From the NCBI GenBank assembly GCA_029938715.1, contig JAOZUK010000002.1:1-64000 (forward strand): a stretch of 64,000 bases of DNA. The letters run 5' to 3'. The translations under genes and the position numbers were made by a program. Below the pieces are notes generated by a model. It was not told the origin of the DNA. It worked only from the letters and a program-made list of their open reading frames with translations, and did no database searches. The stretch comes from Bacteroidales bacterium. Lineage in GTDB: Bacteria; Bacteroidota; Bacteroidia; Bacteroidales; GCA-2748055. Below, piece by piece: positions 18,311 through 28,641 of this stretch (position 1 is the first letter of the stretch; the number at the start of each line of letters is the position of its first letter).

Positions 18311-19603
18311 TTATGATTCTTGTACCCTGATCAGGTAATAGTTCTTTTTTCCTTTTTGTACCAGCAAATACTTGTTATTGATAAAGTCATCCCTTGTGAT
18401 TCTTTGCTCCGGGCCGGTAATTTTTTGCTTGTTGACACTTACTCCCCCACCGGCAATCATTCTTCGTGCTTCACCCTTTGAGGCAAATACTCCTGTATCA
18501 ACCGCCAATAATTCAAGTACATCCTGGTCAATATCCGAAGTAAGTATTTCGAACTGGGGAACTCCTTCAAAAACCGAAAGGAAGAGATCCTCACGAATCT
18601 TGCCCAAAGATTCTGTTGTTCCTTTTCCGAAAAGGATTCCTGAAGCTTCCATGGCCATTTCATACTCTTCCCGGGAGTGAACCATTACGGTCACCTCTTC
18701 TGCCAGTCTCTTCTGCATCTCACGCATATGAGGTGCCTCTGTATGCTCTTCCACCAGTGCATTGATGGTTGGCTGGTCCAGCATGGTGAAGATCTTAAGG
18801 TACTTCTCTGCATCGCCATCGGATACATTGAGCCAGAATTGAAGAAACTTATAGGGAGAGGTCCGTTCCGGATCGAGCCATACATTTCCCTCCTCTGTCT
18901 TTCCAAATTTGCCACCATCCGATTTGGTAATCAAAGGCCAGGTGAGGGCAAAAGCCTCACCCCGCTCAATTCGCCTTATAAGCTCCGTTCCGGTTACAAT
19001 ATTACCCCACTGATCGGATCCTCCCATCTGCAATTTGCATTGCTGCTCCCGGTAGAGTACCTGGAAATCATATCCCTGCACAAGCTGATAGGTGAATTCC
19101 GTAAAGGACATACCCGATTTACTATCTGCCCCCAGCCTCTTCTTAACTGAATCCTTGGCCATCATATAGTTGATCGTAATGTGCTTACCTATGTCGCGAA
19201 TGAATTCGAGGAACGAGTATTCCTTCATCCAGTCGTAATTATTGACCATCAGTGCCTGATTGGATGCCTGAGTCTCAAAATCCAGGAATCTGGAAATTTG
19301 TTTCTTCAGGGCTTCCTGGTTGTGCCTCAATGTAGGCTCATCCAGAAGATTTCGCTCCTGTGACTTGCCACTGGGATCACCAATCATTCCTGTAGCACCA
19401 CCTACAAGGGCTATGGGTCGGTGACCGGCCATTTGCAACCTTTTCAACATCATGACACCCACCATGTGGCCTATATGCAATGAATCGGCAGTGGGATCGA
19501 TACCTACGTAAGCTGACACCTGCTCCTTCTCAAGCAACTCTTCTGTTCCAGGCATGATATCATGGATCATACCCCTCCACTTCAGTTCTTCAACAAAATT
19601 CAT
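18311..19603 (-). CDS. tyrS: Tyrosyl-tRNA synthetase
   Basis: A 430-residue class I aminoacyl-tRNA synthetase. The HIGH signature (SLHIGHM) lies near residue 42-48 after [10 protein letters not shown]. The KMSKS loop appears as KFGKT ([11 protein letters not shown]), the usual TyrRS variant. The C-terminal 70 residues form an S4-like RNA-binding domain ([17 protein letters not shown]). The length is typical for the bacterial enzyme. The CvpA gene is 13 nt upstream, so cvpA-tyrS-wzz-wzy may be one transcript. Confidence 0.97.
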   Translation of the reverse strand: MNFVEELKWRGMIHDIMPGTEELLEKEQVSAYVGIDPTADSLHIGHMVGVMMLKRLQMAGHRPIALVGGATGMIGDPSGKSQERNLLDEPTLRHNQEALKKQISRFLDFETQASNQALMVNNYDWMKEYSFLEFIRDIGKHITINYMMAKDSVKKRLGADSKSGMSFTEFTYQLVQGYDFQVLYREQQCKLQMGGSDQWGNIVTGTELIRRIERGEAFALTWPLITKSDGGKFGKTEEGNVWLDPERTSPYKFLQFWLNVSDGDAEKYLKIFTMLDQPTINALVEEHTEAPHMREMQKRLAEEVTVMVHSREEYEMAMEASGILFGKGTTESLGKIREDLFLSVFEGVPQFEILTSDIDQDVLELLAVDTGVFASKGEARRMIAGGGVSVNKQKITGPEQRITRDDFINNKYLLVQKGKKNYYLIRVQES

Positions 19604-19616
19604 ATTCTCTTTTCCA

Positions 19617-20168
19617 CTATTCCGATAAAACTATATGGGCCATCGCTGGCAACTTATTCTTCTTTTTTGGGACATACTGTTTCCAGTCATCTTTTCTCAA
19701 ATATGGGAAAATGGCGGGAGCAAATGCCGAGAGCGGTTTATACAACAATGATCCCTCAATGCGTTCAGGCTTGATGATTTGTTTTTGCTCATTCACTTCA
19801 TTGATGGGCCACAGAATCATACTAAGTACAAATGCGGTAACCAGCAATCCAAAAGCCATTCCCAACACCCGGTTCACCAGACTCAAAGCAACAGCTTTCA
19901 CCAGTTTTTCAACCATGAATGCCACCAGATGAACCACCATTACAATGGCCACAAACGCCACAGCAAATGCAATGACATTCATATACTCGGGAGATATGGT
20001 AAATACCGAATCGAGTAATCCGGCAAAAACCGGTCTCAGTTTAATTGCGCCAATGATCCCCAAAACAAGTGCAGCAAGGGAGGAAATCATATGAATAATA
20101 CCCTTCTTAAAACCTCTGTAAAGGGCATAAAGCAAGGGAATAAGAAATATAATATCCAATACATTCAT
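19617..20168 (-). CDS. CvpA-family membrane protein
   Basis: A 183-residue protein with four hydrophobic segments in the first 130 residues. It starts [23 protein letters not shown], the typical opening of CvpA/colicin V production proteins. The C-terminal tail is hydrophilic. The molecular role of the family is poorly defined. It is first in a probable minus-strand unit with tyrS. Confidence 0.88.
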   Translation of the reverse strand: MNVLDIIFLIPLLYALYRGFKKGIIHMISSLAALVLGIIGAIKLRPVFAGLLDSVFTISPEYMNVIAFAVAFVAIVMVVHLVAFMVEKLVKAVALSLVNRVLGMAFGLLVTAFVLSMILWPINEVNEQKQIIKPERIEGSLLYKPLSAFAPAIFPYLRKDDWKQYVPKKKNKLPAMAHIVLSE

Positions 20169-20303
20169 TTGGCTGATCTAAAACGCCACAAATTAACGCA
20201 TTTCTTTGGAAAATCGATAATGTTTTTGGTTGCATTGGACCAAAAAAAACCTGATCTTTAGTTATTAACGTAACTATAAGCGTACAATTGCAAATACAGC
20301 GTT

Positions 20304-20969
20304 ATGGAGATCAGAAAATTCCGTTCGCAATACGACCTGGAACTTATCCCGGCTTCACACGAAGGAATCTCGCTTGGATACCTGGTATGGGATCCAATTA
20401 TCGGCACGCCCAATTTCTCCAAAAAAGGCATGCCCAATACCATCTATAATGCTTTTCTGGATGCGGGCCTGATCACTCAGACCGATTGGGATCAATTTAA
20501 AACTGAGTATCAGGATTCCCCTCTGATTGATGCACAACTGGCTACGCGTACATTGAATATTAACATCGAATCGGTCAGTGAGTTGCAGCACCCAAAAATT
20601 GGACTAATCGGTGGTGGTTTTACATCGGATCTCATCCGGAAGTTCACCTTTGGCGACCTTCAGATGCGCGAGATGAGTGACCTTACCCGGATTAAAATTG
20701 ATGGATTCCTGGAGTTGATGAAAGCCACTCTATGGAGCGATTATGATGGAAGTATCCGAAGGGTGTTTATGATCACCGAATTATACTATGGTACCATTCG
20801 CATGGTGGTTGAAAAACAATACAGCGCTGAACTGGAAGCTGTTCTTGAGAACGTTAAACTGGAAGCCATCCACAGAACGGAAGGGAGTCATGCTGTGGAG
20901 TATGAGTTTTCCCATGACAATGTGCCATTCGCCATGCGAATTGAGCGTGTGCGCTCCTTTAATGGGTAA
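20304..20969 (+). CDS. Conserved hypothetical cytosolic protein
   Basis: A 221-residue soluble protein without a signal or membrane segment; I do not recognise a domain. The middle contains a Gly-rich turn (GLIGGGFTSD) and the C-terminal half looks like an alpha/beta fold. It starts at the only sensible ATG, behind a weak -7 box (TACAATTG at 20283-20290). It overlaps the convergent phosphoesterase gene by 11 bp. Confidence 0.6.
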   Translation: MEIRKFRSQYDLELIPASHEGISLGYLVWDPIIGTPNFSKKGMPNTIYNAFLDAGLITQTDWDQFKTEYQDSPLIDAQLATRTLNINIESVSELQHPKIGLIGGGFTSDLIRKFTFGDLQMREMSDLTRIKIDGFLELMKATLWSDYDGSIRRVFMITELYYGTIRMVVEKQYSAELEAVLENVKLEAIHRTEGSHAVEYEFSHDNVPFAMRIERVRSFNG

Positions 20970-21831
20970 TTACTCCCAGGTCCCTCGGGAAAATTTCTTC
21001 GTTAGATACTGTCATGCTACGCATTCTTATGTGGGGTTTCGGCTGATCTTCCCCTTCTACAAAAAACCCCACACCCGAAAGCCTGCCACTGATGGCAGAA
21101 CCCGAATCGATATCGATTGAAACAATTTTACCCGAAGCTTTCTCTCTCCGAATACATAGGTCATTCTCCACAAAATGATAATCCGTGTGACGGTTTGATT
21201 CTATAAAACGCTTTAGTTTCATGACGGGGGTATGTCCGTGTACCACCAGGTAGCCCTTCCAACGCTCCGGTGAACTATTGAAAAATGCATCCCGCACCCA
21301 TAGAAAAGATTCTCCCGGGTCGATTCGATTCTTAATGAGATAATGAATCAGGCTTTTATAATCTTCCATTTCAACCTGTTCCTCTACTGCTATGGATGGA
21401 GAAATCCCGGCATGAGTTACAAGGATCTTCAGTTTTGGATCCACACTCACCACTTTACTCATTCTTAATGATCGAAAAAAATCAAGGTAGTAAGTATCCA
21501 GATCGGATTGAAAACTGAAGAAGCTGGAAGAACCAAAGGACTGCAGGGTTGCCTCCCCCCCATTGTAATACCATAACTCGATGGGATTCATACCATATCC
21601 CAAGTCCTCAATGGCATTCAGCATCATCATTTCGTGATTGCCCATGAGACAGGTTACAGGTACATCCATTCCCATGATGCGATCGACCACCTCCTTTGAA
21701 TGGGGCCCTCGGTCGATATAGTCACCAACAAAGACAATCCGCTCCGGTCTGAACATTATTATGTTCTCCAGTAACCTGTTTAAAAGGCGAATCTCCCCGT
21801 GAATATCCCCAACGAACCAAATGTTTTTCAT
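20959..21831 (-). CDS. PPP-type metallophosphoesterase
   Basis: A 290-residue calcineurin-like phosphoesterase. All dimetal motifs are present: GDIHG at 8-12, GDYIDRG at 36-42, GNHE at 64-67, then THAG and VHGHTP further on. The GDYIDRGP form places it with the bacterial PrpA/PrpE or PP1-like serine/threonine phosphatases, although ApaH-type diadenosine tetraphosphatase activity cannot be excluded. It is divergent from the nuclease gene. Confidence 0.9.
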   Translation of the reverse strand: MKNIWFVGDIHGEIRLLNRLLENIIMFRPERIVFVGDYIDRGPHSKEVVDRIMGMDVPVTCLMGNHEMMMLNAIEDLGYGMNPIELWYYNGGEATLQSFGSSSFFSFQSDLDTYYLDFFRSLRMSKVVSVDPKLKILVTHAGISPSIAVEEQVEMEDYKSLIHYLIKNRIDPGESFLWVRDAFFNSSPERWKGYLVVHGHTPVMKLKRFIESNRHTDYHFVENDLCIRREKASGKIVSIDIDSGSAISGRLSGVGFFVEGEDQPKPHIRMRSMTVSNEEIFPRDLGVITH

Positions 21832-21887
21832 ACTTTAACAACCATAGCCTGTTCATGGAATTTACAAAAATAGAGTATTTTTAGTCC

Positions 21888-22730
21888 ATGCATCTAACAA
21901 AAAAACAAAAATTTGGACTGGTATCCTTCCTGTTATTGATCATTGCAGCATACCTGGTAACCAAAGAGCCCTGGAAATCAAAGGGTGGCGAATTGGAATC
22001 TGCAATATTGAAAAGCCCTCCCTTTCATATCAGCATTAAATGGGACAACCTGGCTGCAGGCTACCCGCTGACACTTACAACCGACTATATTCGTTCATAC
22101 ACCGGTTTCGATCTGGGTTACAACGAAAGGTATGAGCAGGCTTCGTGGGTCGCATATGTACTGACCCGTGAAGAGGTGGAGTCCGGGAATATCAAAAGAA
22201 CAGACAATTTCAGAATCGACACATCGATTGCTACCGGCTCAGCTGACCTGTCGGATTACAGGGGTTCAGGTTATGACCGGGGCCACCTGGCTCCGGCAGG
22301 AGATATGAAGTGGAACTCACTTGCCATGAGCGAATCTTTCCTGATGTCGAACATGAGCCCACAGACTCCATCGTTTAACAGGGGAATCTGGAGAAGTCTG
22401 GAAACAAAAGTCAGGGGTTGGGCCACTCAAAAAGACAGCATTTATGTGATTACCGGTCCACTTCTCGGGTCCATCGACACAATGATTGGTTTGAATGAAG
22501 TGGGTATACCGCAATACTACTTCAAGGTACTGGTAGATCTTTCCCCACCCGATCATTCAATGATCGCTTTTCTACTTCCAAACACAGGATCTTCTGCAGA
22601 CCTGATTCAATTTGCCATTTCGGTCGACTCCCTTGAAAAGATTACCGGATATAATTTCTTCGCATCTGCTCCGGACCCGGAAGTGATAGAATGGCTGGAG
22701 AAGCAGCTTGATCTAGACAGCTGGAATTAA
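21888..22730 (+). CDS. DNA/RNA non-specific endonuclease (NucA family)
   Basis: A 280-residue exported nuclease of the beta-beta-alpha-metal class. An N-terminal membrane segment (FGLVSFLLLIIAAYLV) anchors it or acts as an uncleaved signal. The catalytic motif YDRGHLAPAGD is at about 129-139 with His133 as general base. The conserved metal-ligand segment (MSNMSPQTPSFNRGIW) follows. Such enzymes degrade extracellular nucleic acids. A near-consensus -7 box (TATTTTTA, 21876-21883) precedes the ATG. Confidence 0.93.
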   Translation: MHLTKKQKFGLVSFLLLIIAAYLVTKEPWKSKGGELESAILKSPPFHISIKWDNLAAGYPLTLTTDYIRSYTGFDLGYNERYEQASWVAYVLTREEVESGNIKRTDNFRIDTSIATGSADLSDYRGSGYDRGHLAPAGDMKWNSLAMSESFLMSNMSPQTPSFNRGIWRSLETKVRGWATQKDSIYVITGPLLGSIDTMIGLNEVGIPQYYFKVLVDLSPPDHSMIAFLLPNTGSSADLIQFAISVDSLEKITGYNFFASAPDPEVIEWLEKQLDLDSWN

Positions 22731-22786
22731 TGTTGTATATTGACCGTACTCCAACCATATTCTTGTACTCTATTTAATCTTTTTTG

Positions 22787-23509
22787 ATGCCCTACCGAAG
22801 AATTCAAACACTGCTTTCTGTTCCGGTATTTCTGGTACTCTATTCCTATACAGCAGTTGTTGTTTTCATGATCCTGATCCTCGCCTATGCACGCTGGAGG
22901 GCTGGCGTCAGACGCGTCATGGGATTTTGGGCTAAAACGGTATTCCCTTTGATGGGAAAAAGGCTTCACATTGAAGGAAAACACTATTTCCATAAAGAAG
23001 AAAAATATATTTTACTCGCCAACCATGGCAGCATGTTTGACATCGTAGCCATCATGGCTTTCAATCCCGATGTTTCCTGGTTTGGTCATGAACGAATGCT
23101 GCGCATTCCACTGGTCAAACAAATGCTTTTAATGACCGATTATATACCCATGAAAATAAGCACCATAAGTAATACTCGTAGGATGCTTGAGTTGTTGGAA
23201 GAAAAGGCTCAAACCAGGACTGTGGCCATTTTTCCCGAAGGTACCCGTACATTGGATGGAAAATTGAATTCCTTTTACAGGGGCTTTATTCATCTGCTAA
23301 GGGTAACAGAACATGACATCTTACCAGTAACGTTAAATGGCTTTTACAATCTGAAACCAAAAAACAGGTTCCATATCAATTTTGGATCCCGCCTGAGCGT
23401 AGTGATCCACCCTCCCATCAAGGGTCCGGAAATGGCAAATAAATCGGATCAGGAGATAATGGATAACATTAGCGAATTGATTGAATCTGCAAATACTGAT
23501 CTTAATTAA
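22787..23509 (+). CDS. Lysophospholipid acyltransferase (PlsC-like)
   Basis: A 240-residue membrane acyltransferase for phosphatidic acid synthesis. The catalytic H-x4-D motif is NHGSMFD (His80, Asp85). The FPEGTR acceptor motif lies at 149-154. An N-terminal membrane helix is present. I start at the ATG at 22787 rather than the TTG just before it. The lipid kinase gene begins 1 nt after the stop, and an HAD phosphatase gene follows, so the three form a lipid-metabolism operon. Confidence 0.92.
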   Translation: MPYRRIQTLLSVPVFLVLYSYTAVVVFMILILAYARWRAGVRRVMGFWAKTVFPLMGKRLHIEGKHYFHKEEKYILLANHGSMFDIVAIMAFNPDVSWFGHERMLRIPLVKQMLLMTDYIPMKISTISNTRRMLELLEEKAQTRTVAIFPEGTRTLDGKLNSFYRGFIHLLRVTEHDILPVTLNGFYNLKPKNRFHINFGSRLSVVIHPPIKGPEMANKSDQEIMDNISELIESANTDLN

Positions 23510-23510
23510 G

Positions 23511-24440
23511 ATGGCGCAAAATGAAAAGTGGGTTTTTATTGTAAATCCAACCGCTGGTGGAGGACGTGGTAGAGTGATCCTCCCTGAGCTTGAAAAACAG
23601 GTTTCTGATCGTTCACTGGCAGCGAAGATCGTGCTCACAGAAAAACATGGTCACGCTACAGAAATTTCCAGGAAATACCTGGAGCAAGGATACTCACATA
23701 TTATAGCTGTTGGAGGGGATGGGACAATGAATGAGGTAGCCAGCCCCCTCATAGGACATTTGGAGGTAACCACCGGATTGATTTCTGCCGGTACAGGAAA
23801 TGATTTTATCCAGATTCTGGGATTTCCCGACAGATTCACTGAAGCCCATTGGGACATCTTTTTCAATCAGGTCGTAATTGCTATGGATGCAGGCCAGGTA
23901 AACGGGATGCATTTTTTAAACGGCATGGGACTTGGATTTGATGCCCAGGTTGCAGCTGAGAACTACGTTGAACCGGGTAAAGTGGCTGCGGGAAATGGAA
24001 AGGGAAAATATATCTGGCACATTCTGAAAACTCTCCTTTTTTATCGTGAATGCCAGGTAAAAATTGAATCCAGGGGCAATACCCAGGAGACCGATTGCTT
24101 TATTAATACCATCTCCATAGGGCGACGTTTTGCAGGCAGTTTTTTACTCACCCCGGAAGCCATTGCCAATGATGGTTTGCTGGATGTATGCATGATCAAA
24201 AAACTGAATTTGCTTCAGCGGTTAAAGATCCTGACTATGGTTCCTAAAGGGACACACATTAAAGATGAAAAAGTGGACTACTATCAGACTGAAAAATTAA
24301 CCATTGATTTTGGGGAAAAAGTACCTTTCCATGTGGACGGAGAACTGTTTTTTGATACTACCTTTGAAGTCAGTTTGCTGCCTTCAGTTTTAAATATCAT
24401 ATATAATCCGGGAGGAGATCATTTTTTCAACCCAGGGTAA
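23511..24440 (+). CDS. Diacylglycerol/lipid kinase (YegS/DagK family)
   Basis: A 310-residue cytosolic lipid kinase. The N-terminus has VNPTAGGGRG, and the nucleotide-binding GGDGTMNEV motif sits near residue 75. The C-terminal beta-sandwich domain has the family end VDGELF. It phosphorylates diacylglycerol or a related lipid. The start is the ATG at 23511, one base after the acyltransferase stop; an upstream in-frame ATG at 23481 would lie inside that gene and is disfavoured. Confidence 0.92.
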   Translation: MAQNEKWVFIVNPTAGGGRGRVILPELEKQVSDRSLAAKIVLTEKHGHATEISRKYLEQGYSHIIAVGGDGTMNEVASPLIGHLEVTTGLISAGTGNDFIQILGFPDRFTEAHWDIFFNQVVIAMDAGQVNGMHFLNGMGLGFDAQVAAENYVEPGKVAAGNGKGKYIWHILKTLLFYRECQVKIESRGNTQETDCFINTISIGRRFAGSFLLTPEAIANDGLLDVCMIKKLNLLQRLKILTMVPKGTHIKDEKVDYYQTEKLTIDFGEKVPFHVDGELFFDTTFEVSLLPSVLNIIYNPGGDHFFNPG

Positions 24441-24447
24441 GTGAAAC

Positions 24448-25122
24448 ATGACAATTACAGGGAAATATAAATACCTCGCTTTCTATGACCTGGACCACAC
24501 CATCCTGACAGGGAACAGCGCATCCGCACTTGTAGAAGAGAGCATGCTAAGGGGGCTCATGAGCCCCAAACAGTACAGGCACGCGGTTTATCTCTCTATT
24601 ATTTACAATCTTAACCTGGGAAATCCAACCAAAATGATCAACCGGATGCTATCCTGGCTCAAGGGCGTTGAAGAACCCTCGGTAAGACAATTATGTCTCG
24701 ACGTATTTAATAAATTACTGGTAGGCACCATCAGACCGGAGATCCTGCAATCCATAAAAGAACACCGAAAAGAAAACGGAGCTATTATTTTACTATCCTC
24801 TGCCACCACACTCATATGCGAACCGGTATCAAAATACCTCCAGATGGATGAAGTGATCTGTACGCAACTGGCATCTGAAGAGGGAAAATTTACAGGTCAT
24901 ACCCAGGGAAAACTGGTTTATGGAAAAGAGAAAAAGGTACAAATGCTCTCCTTTTGCAAAACACATAAATATAATCCCGGCGAGTCTTATTATTACGGAG
25001 ATTCTCATACCGACCATCATGTAATGGAAGCTGTAGGCCACCCCATTGCCGTTTCACCAGACAGGAGACTCCTTAAAATAGCTACAGCAAGGAACTGGCC
25101 GATCCTGGTTAAGGACCGGTAG
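24448..25122 (+). CDS. HAD-IB family phosphatase
   Basis: A 224-residue haloacid dehalogenase-type hydrolase of the SerB-like IB subfamily. Motif I is FYDLDHTIL (Asp14 nucleophile, Asp16). Motif II is LLSSAT, and motif IV is YYYGDSHTDHH. The helical cap between residues 25 and 100 fits phosphatases acting on small phosphoesters. Its place behind acyltransferase and lipid kinase genes suggests a phospholipid-related phosphate, but phosphoserine cannot be excluded. Confidence 0.88.
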   Translation: MTITGKYKYLAFYDLDHTILTGNSASALVEESMLRGLMSPKQYRHAVYLSIIYNLNLGNPTKMINRMLSWLKGVEEPSVRQLCLDVFNKLLVGTIRPEILQSIKEHRKENGAIILLSSATTLICEPVSKYLQMDEVICTQLASEEGKFTGHTQGKLVYGKEKKVQMLSFCKTHKYNPGESYYYGDSHTDHHVMEAVGHPIAVSPDRRLLKIATARNWPILVKDR

Positions 25123-25193
25123 GAGAAATTCCCTTTCAGTCACCCCTTATTCACATTCATCAACTTATTCTACACTTCCTCCTTTGGGATATG

Positions 25194-25201
25194 TAGGTTT
25201 G
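25194..25201 (+). promoter_or_regulatory. -7 box for the TonB-dependent receptor
   Basis: TAGGTTTG matches TAnnTTTG and ends 26 nt before the ATG at 25228. Confidence 0.55.
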
Positions 25202-25227
25202 TTAATCAATCAATTATTCGAATCATT

Positions 25228-27606
25228 ATGAACAAAGTGATTTCAACAGTACTGATTACTATGATTGTATACATAACATACGGGCAGGGGGTTATGCATC
25301 AAACAATCAGGGGAACAGTGGTAGATGCTGTTACAGGATATGCATTGATCGGAGCAAATGTGATACTTATTGATTCTGATCCAATTTTGGGAACCTCAAC
25401 AGACCTGAACGGTCGCTTTACACTCAAAGAAGTTCCTCTGGGTCGGCAGGGTATTGAGGTCAGGTATGTGGGATATAGTACCAAGTTGATCCCCAATCTA
25501 TTTCTATCCTCGGGAAAAGAAATCCAGGTACTGGTAAATCTCGAAGAGAATGCCATGGATATGGAAGAGGTAGTCGTCCGGTATACTAAAAGAAAAGACA
25601 AGGCACAAAACGAAATGGCCATGGTAAGCTCCAGGACTTTTTCCGTTGAAGAGACAGAAAGATTTGCAGGTAGTCTGGGTGATCCCGCAAGAATGGTAGC
25701 CAACTATGCCGGAGTGATGACCCATAATGATTCAAGAAATGATATTATCATCCGGGGAAATTCACCCATTGGTGTTCTGTGGAGACTGGAAGGTGTGGAA
25801 ATTCCCAATCCCAATCATTTTGGAGCCATAGGGACCACAGGCGGACCAGTAAGCATGGTGAATAATAACCTGCTCGCCAATTCCGATTTTCTTACAGGAG
25901 CGTTTCCGGCAGAATTCGGGAATGCCACTGCAGGAGTATTCGATCTGAATATGAGGTCAGGTAATACCGGAAAGCATGAATTCCTGGGACAAATCGGGTT
26001 CAATGGTTTTGAATTCGGAGCTGAGGGACCCATTGCAACAGTTGGAGGCACGCAAAAAGCAACCTACCTGGCCAACTACCGGTATTCCACCCTGGGCCTG
26101 TTAAATGATATCGGATTCAATTTCGGTACGGGTGATGCCATTCCACAGTACCAGGATCTTACTTTCCTGGTTGACCTGCCGGGCACAAAGATCGGACGCT
26201 GGAAAGTATTCGGGCTCTGGGGCAAAAGCTTTATACAACTTGGCAGAGAGCCGGCTGACACAACCGGTAATTCATATAATCCACGCGGAATAGCAACAGA
26301 TTTTGGATCTTCTCTAGGGGTCATCGGACTCTCAAATACCTATTTTTTTACCCCCAGACTAAGGCTAACAACTACGCTATCCTATCAGCAAACAGCTGTT
26401 ACCACGGTATTGGATTCTACCAAAAATAACATGGCGATCATAGAACCATTTGTAAGACAAAACCAGGCTGAAAATAAGTTTTCAGTTTCCACTCAACTCA
26501 GGCATAAAGTGAATGCTAAAAATAATTACAGTCTAGGAATTGTACTGGACCATTATTACATTAACTATGTTGACAGTATTAATCATCCCGATTACAACAA
26601 GTTTATCACAAGCTCAGATGTATCCGGGACTCTGGGCCTTGCCCGCGCCTATGCACAATGGCAGCATGCATTCAATAATCAATTGACTGGCTATGCAGGT
26701 TTCCATGTACAATACTTTAACCTGAACCGGGAGCTATCCTATGAACCCAGGATAGCACTTAACTGGCAACCCCGGGGGAACAACACCTTCAGCCTGGGCT
26801 ATGGACTGCATAGTCAGATCCAGCCCAAATCTGTCTACTTCTTTCAAAACTATAATGAGTCTGACGATACATATTACAGAACCAATGAAAATCTTGGATT
26901 TACAAAAAGTCACCATGTGGTACTGGGTTACGATCATCTATTTAGCAATAACTTCCGCATAAAAACAGAAACCTATTACCAGTATTTATTTAACGTCCCG
27001 GTAAGCAACTCATTCGGAGAGTTTTCGATGGCGAATGCGGGAGATTTCTTTGCCATTGCCAATGTGGACAGTCTCGAAAACAATGGAACAGGGTATAATT
27101 ATGGAATTGAACTCACCGTAGAAAAATTTCTCAATAATGGTTACTATTTACTCTTTACAACCTCTTTATTCGATTCAAAATACACAGGTGGTGACGGAAT
27201 TACCAGGAACACTGCTTTCAATGGAAATTATGTATTTAATCTGCTGGCTGGTTATGAAAAGAAAGTAGGTAAAAAAACATATCTTACAGTTGATATAAAG
27301 GGTGTTCTTGCAGGAGGCAGGCGTTATGTTCCCATTGATGTGGATGAATCCATGGAACAGGGCCTTGACGTGAGGGATTGGAGCAGGGCTTACCAGGAGA
27401 AGTACAACGACTATTTCAGGACAGATCTGAGGATCGGGCTAAAATTGAACAGTAAACGGTTTAGCCAGGAATGGGCCATTGACTTGCAGAACCTGACCGG
27501 ATACCAGAGTCTCTTTATGGAGGGGATAGATGTGGAGACGGGTGAAATCTACCAGGTATACCAGCAGGGTTTTCTTCCCATGTTCTTATACCGCATTCAT
27601 TTCTAA
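25228..27606 (+). CDS. TonB-dependent receptor with carboxypeptidase-like N-domain
   Basis: A 792-residue outer membrane receptor. After the signal peptide, residues 25-115 form a carboxypeptidase-regulatory-like domain (IRGTVVDAVTGYALIGANV, VRYVGYS). The plug follows at about 130-245 (DIIIRGNSP...GVEIPNPNHF), and the rest is the beta-barrel ending in an aromatic strand (FLYRIHF). There is no SusD partner, so this is not a glycan-uptake Sus pair, and the ligand is unknown. The LytS/LytTR genes follow 15 nt later, so receptor and regulators are probably co-transcribed. Confidence 0.93.
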   Translation: MNKVISTVLITMIVYITYGQGVMHQTIRGTVVDAVTGYALIGANVILIDSDPILGTSTDLNGRFTLKEVPLGRQGIEVRYVGYSTKLIPNLFLSSGKEIQVLVNLEENAMDMEEVVVRYTKRKDKAQNEMAMVSSRTFSVEETERFAGSLGDPARMVANYAGVMTHNDSRNDIIIRGNSPIGVLWRLEGVEIPNPNHFGAIGTTGGPVSMVNNNLLANSDFLTGAFPAEFGNATAGVFDLNMRSGNTGKHEFLGQIGFNGFEFGAEGPIATVGGTQKATYLANYRYSTLGLLNDIGFNFGTGDAIPQYQDLTFLVDLPGTKIGRWKVFGLWGKSFIQLGREPADTTGNSYNPRGIATDFGSSLGVIGLSNTYFFTPRLRLTTTLSYQQTAVTTVLDSTKNNMAIIEPFVRQNQAENKFSVSTQLRHKVNAKNNYSLGIVLDHYYINYVDSINHPDYNKFITSSDVSGTLGLARAYAQWQHAFNNQLTGYAGFHVQYFNLNRELSYEPRIALNWQPRGNNTFSLGYGLHSQIQPKSVYFFQNYNESDDTYYRTNENLGFTKSHHVVLGYDHLFSNNFRIKTETYYQYLFNVPVSNSFGEFSMANAGDFFAIANVDSLENNGTGYNYGIELTVEKFLNNGYYLLFTTSLFDSKYTGGDGITRNTAFNGNYVFNLLAGYEKKVGKKTYLTVDIKGVLAGGRRYVPIDVDESMEQGLDVRDWSRAYQEKYNDYFRTDLRIGLKLNSKRFSQEWAIDLQNLTGYQSLFMEGIDVETGEIYQVYQQGFLPMFLYRIHF

Positions 27607-27621
27607 GATGTTAATTTCGTT

Positions 27622-28641
27622 ATGAGACACGATCCATTTGCAAAAAAGTCCTCGTTAAAAAGTATCCTCATAGTGGTCATCATTGTTCTGGTAACCGGTT
27701 CAGGATTGTTTCTCCTTGGCAAGTATCTGGAAATTAGTTTCATAAATTCGATTGGTCATACTGTCATCATAACAGGTGGATTATGGATGATCTGTCGAAG
27801 CTACGTACAATTTCTCTGGAAGCGTTATCCCTGGGAGCAGTCTCCGGTGAAACATATTGTACTCGAAGTGGTGGGCATATCCGCTCTCACCATGGCCTTT
27901 GGCGCGATATTGTATATTGTGGAGAGGCGACTCCGACTTATGGAACCGACTGAACTATTGTGGTTGGAGATCCTTGTTACACTGCTGATCACCTACCTGA
28001 TCACAGGTATTTATGAGATGGTCTATTTTTACAGGCAGTGGATCATGAATTTCTCCAGGTCGGTCAGGTTGGAAAAGGACAGTATCGAAGCCAAATATGA
28101 AACCCTGAAAACTCAGATCAATCCCCACTTCCTCTTTAACAGCCTGAACAGCCTCACAGGCATTGTTGATGACAATCCTCGTGCTGTGGGATATATCCAG
28201 GATCTTTCGGAGTTTCTCAGGTACATACTGGGCAGCCGGGATAAGGACCTTGTATACGTCCGTGATGAATTAAAGGTACTTAATCATTACTATGAACTTC
28301 AAAAGTTCCGTTTCCAGGATAACCTGCATATGTCATTTAATATACCTGAAAAGTACCACCTCTATACACTTCCCCCCCTGGTTCTTCAGATGTTGGTAGA
28401 GAACTGCATCAAGCACAATATTATTTCCAATGAAAAACCGTTGAAGATTTCGATCTCTGTCAGCAATGATTTTATCGTTGTTAAAAATAACCTTCAACGA
28501 AAAACAGATGTGGTTTCAACTGGACAGGGATTGAGGAATATCAGTGAAAGGTACAGGTATTTCACCCACAGGGAGGGATCCATTAAAGAGACAAAGAATG
28601 AATATATTGTTTCCATGCCACTCCTAATTGTTGATCTATGA
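27622..28641 (+). CDS. LytS-type sensor histidine kinase
   Basis: A 339-residue membrane kinase with about four transmembrane helices in residues 15-135. The His_kinase (PF06580) core is QINPHFLFNSLNS, with the phospho-acceptor His169. The ATP-binding part includes LVENCIKHNI and GQGLRNI. There is no extracellular sensor domain, so it probably senses within the membrane. Its stop overlaps the response regulator start by 4 bp. Confidence 0.93.
   Translation: MRHDPFAKKSSLKSILIVVIIVLVTGSGLFLLGKYLEISFINSIGHTVIITGGLWMICRSYVQFLWKRYPWEQSPVKHIVLEVVGISALTMAFGAILYIVERRLRLMEPTELLWLEILVTLLITYLITGIYEMVYFYRQWIMNFSRSVRLEKDSIEAKYETLKTQINPHFLFNSLNSLTGIVDDNPRAVGYIQDLSEFLRYILGSRDKDLVYVRDELKVLNHYYELQKFRFQDNLHMSFNIPEKYHLYTLPPLVLQMLVENCIKHNIISNEKPLKISISVSNDFIVVKNNLQRKTDVVSTGQGLRNISERYRYFTHREGSIKETKNEYIVSMPLLIVDL

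Noticed and set aside
18677..19150. Plus-strand frame of 157 codons opposite tyrS
   Set aside because: Shadow of tyrS, with no signal, domain or ribosome binding site.
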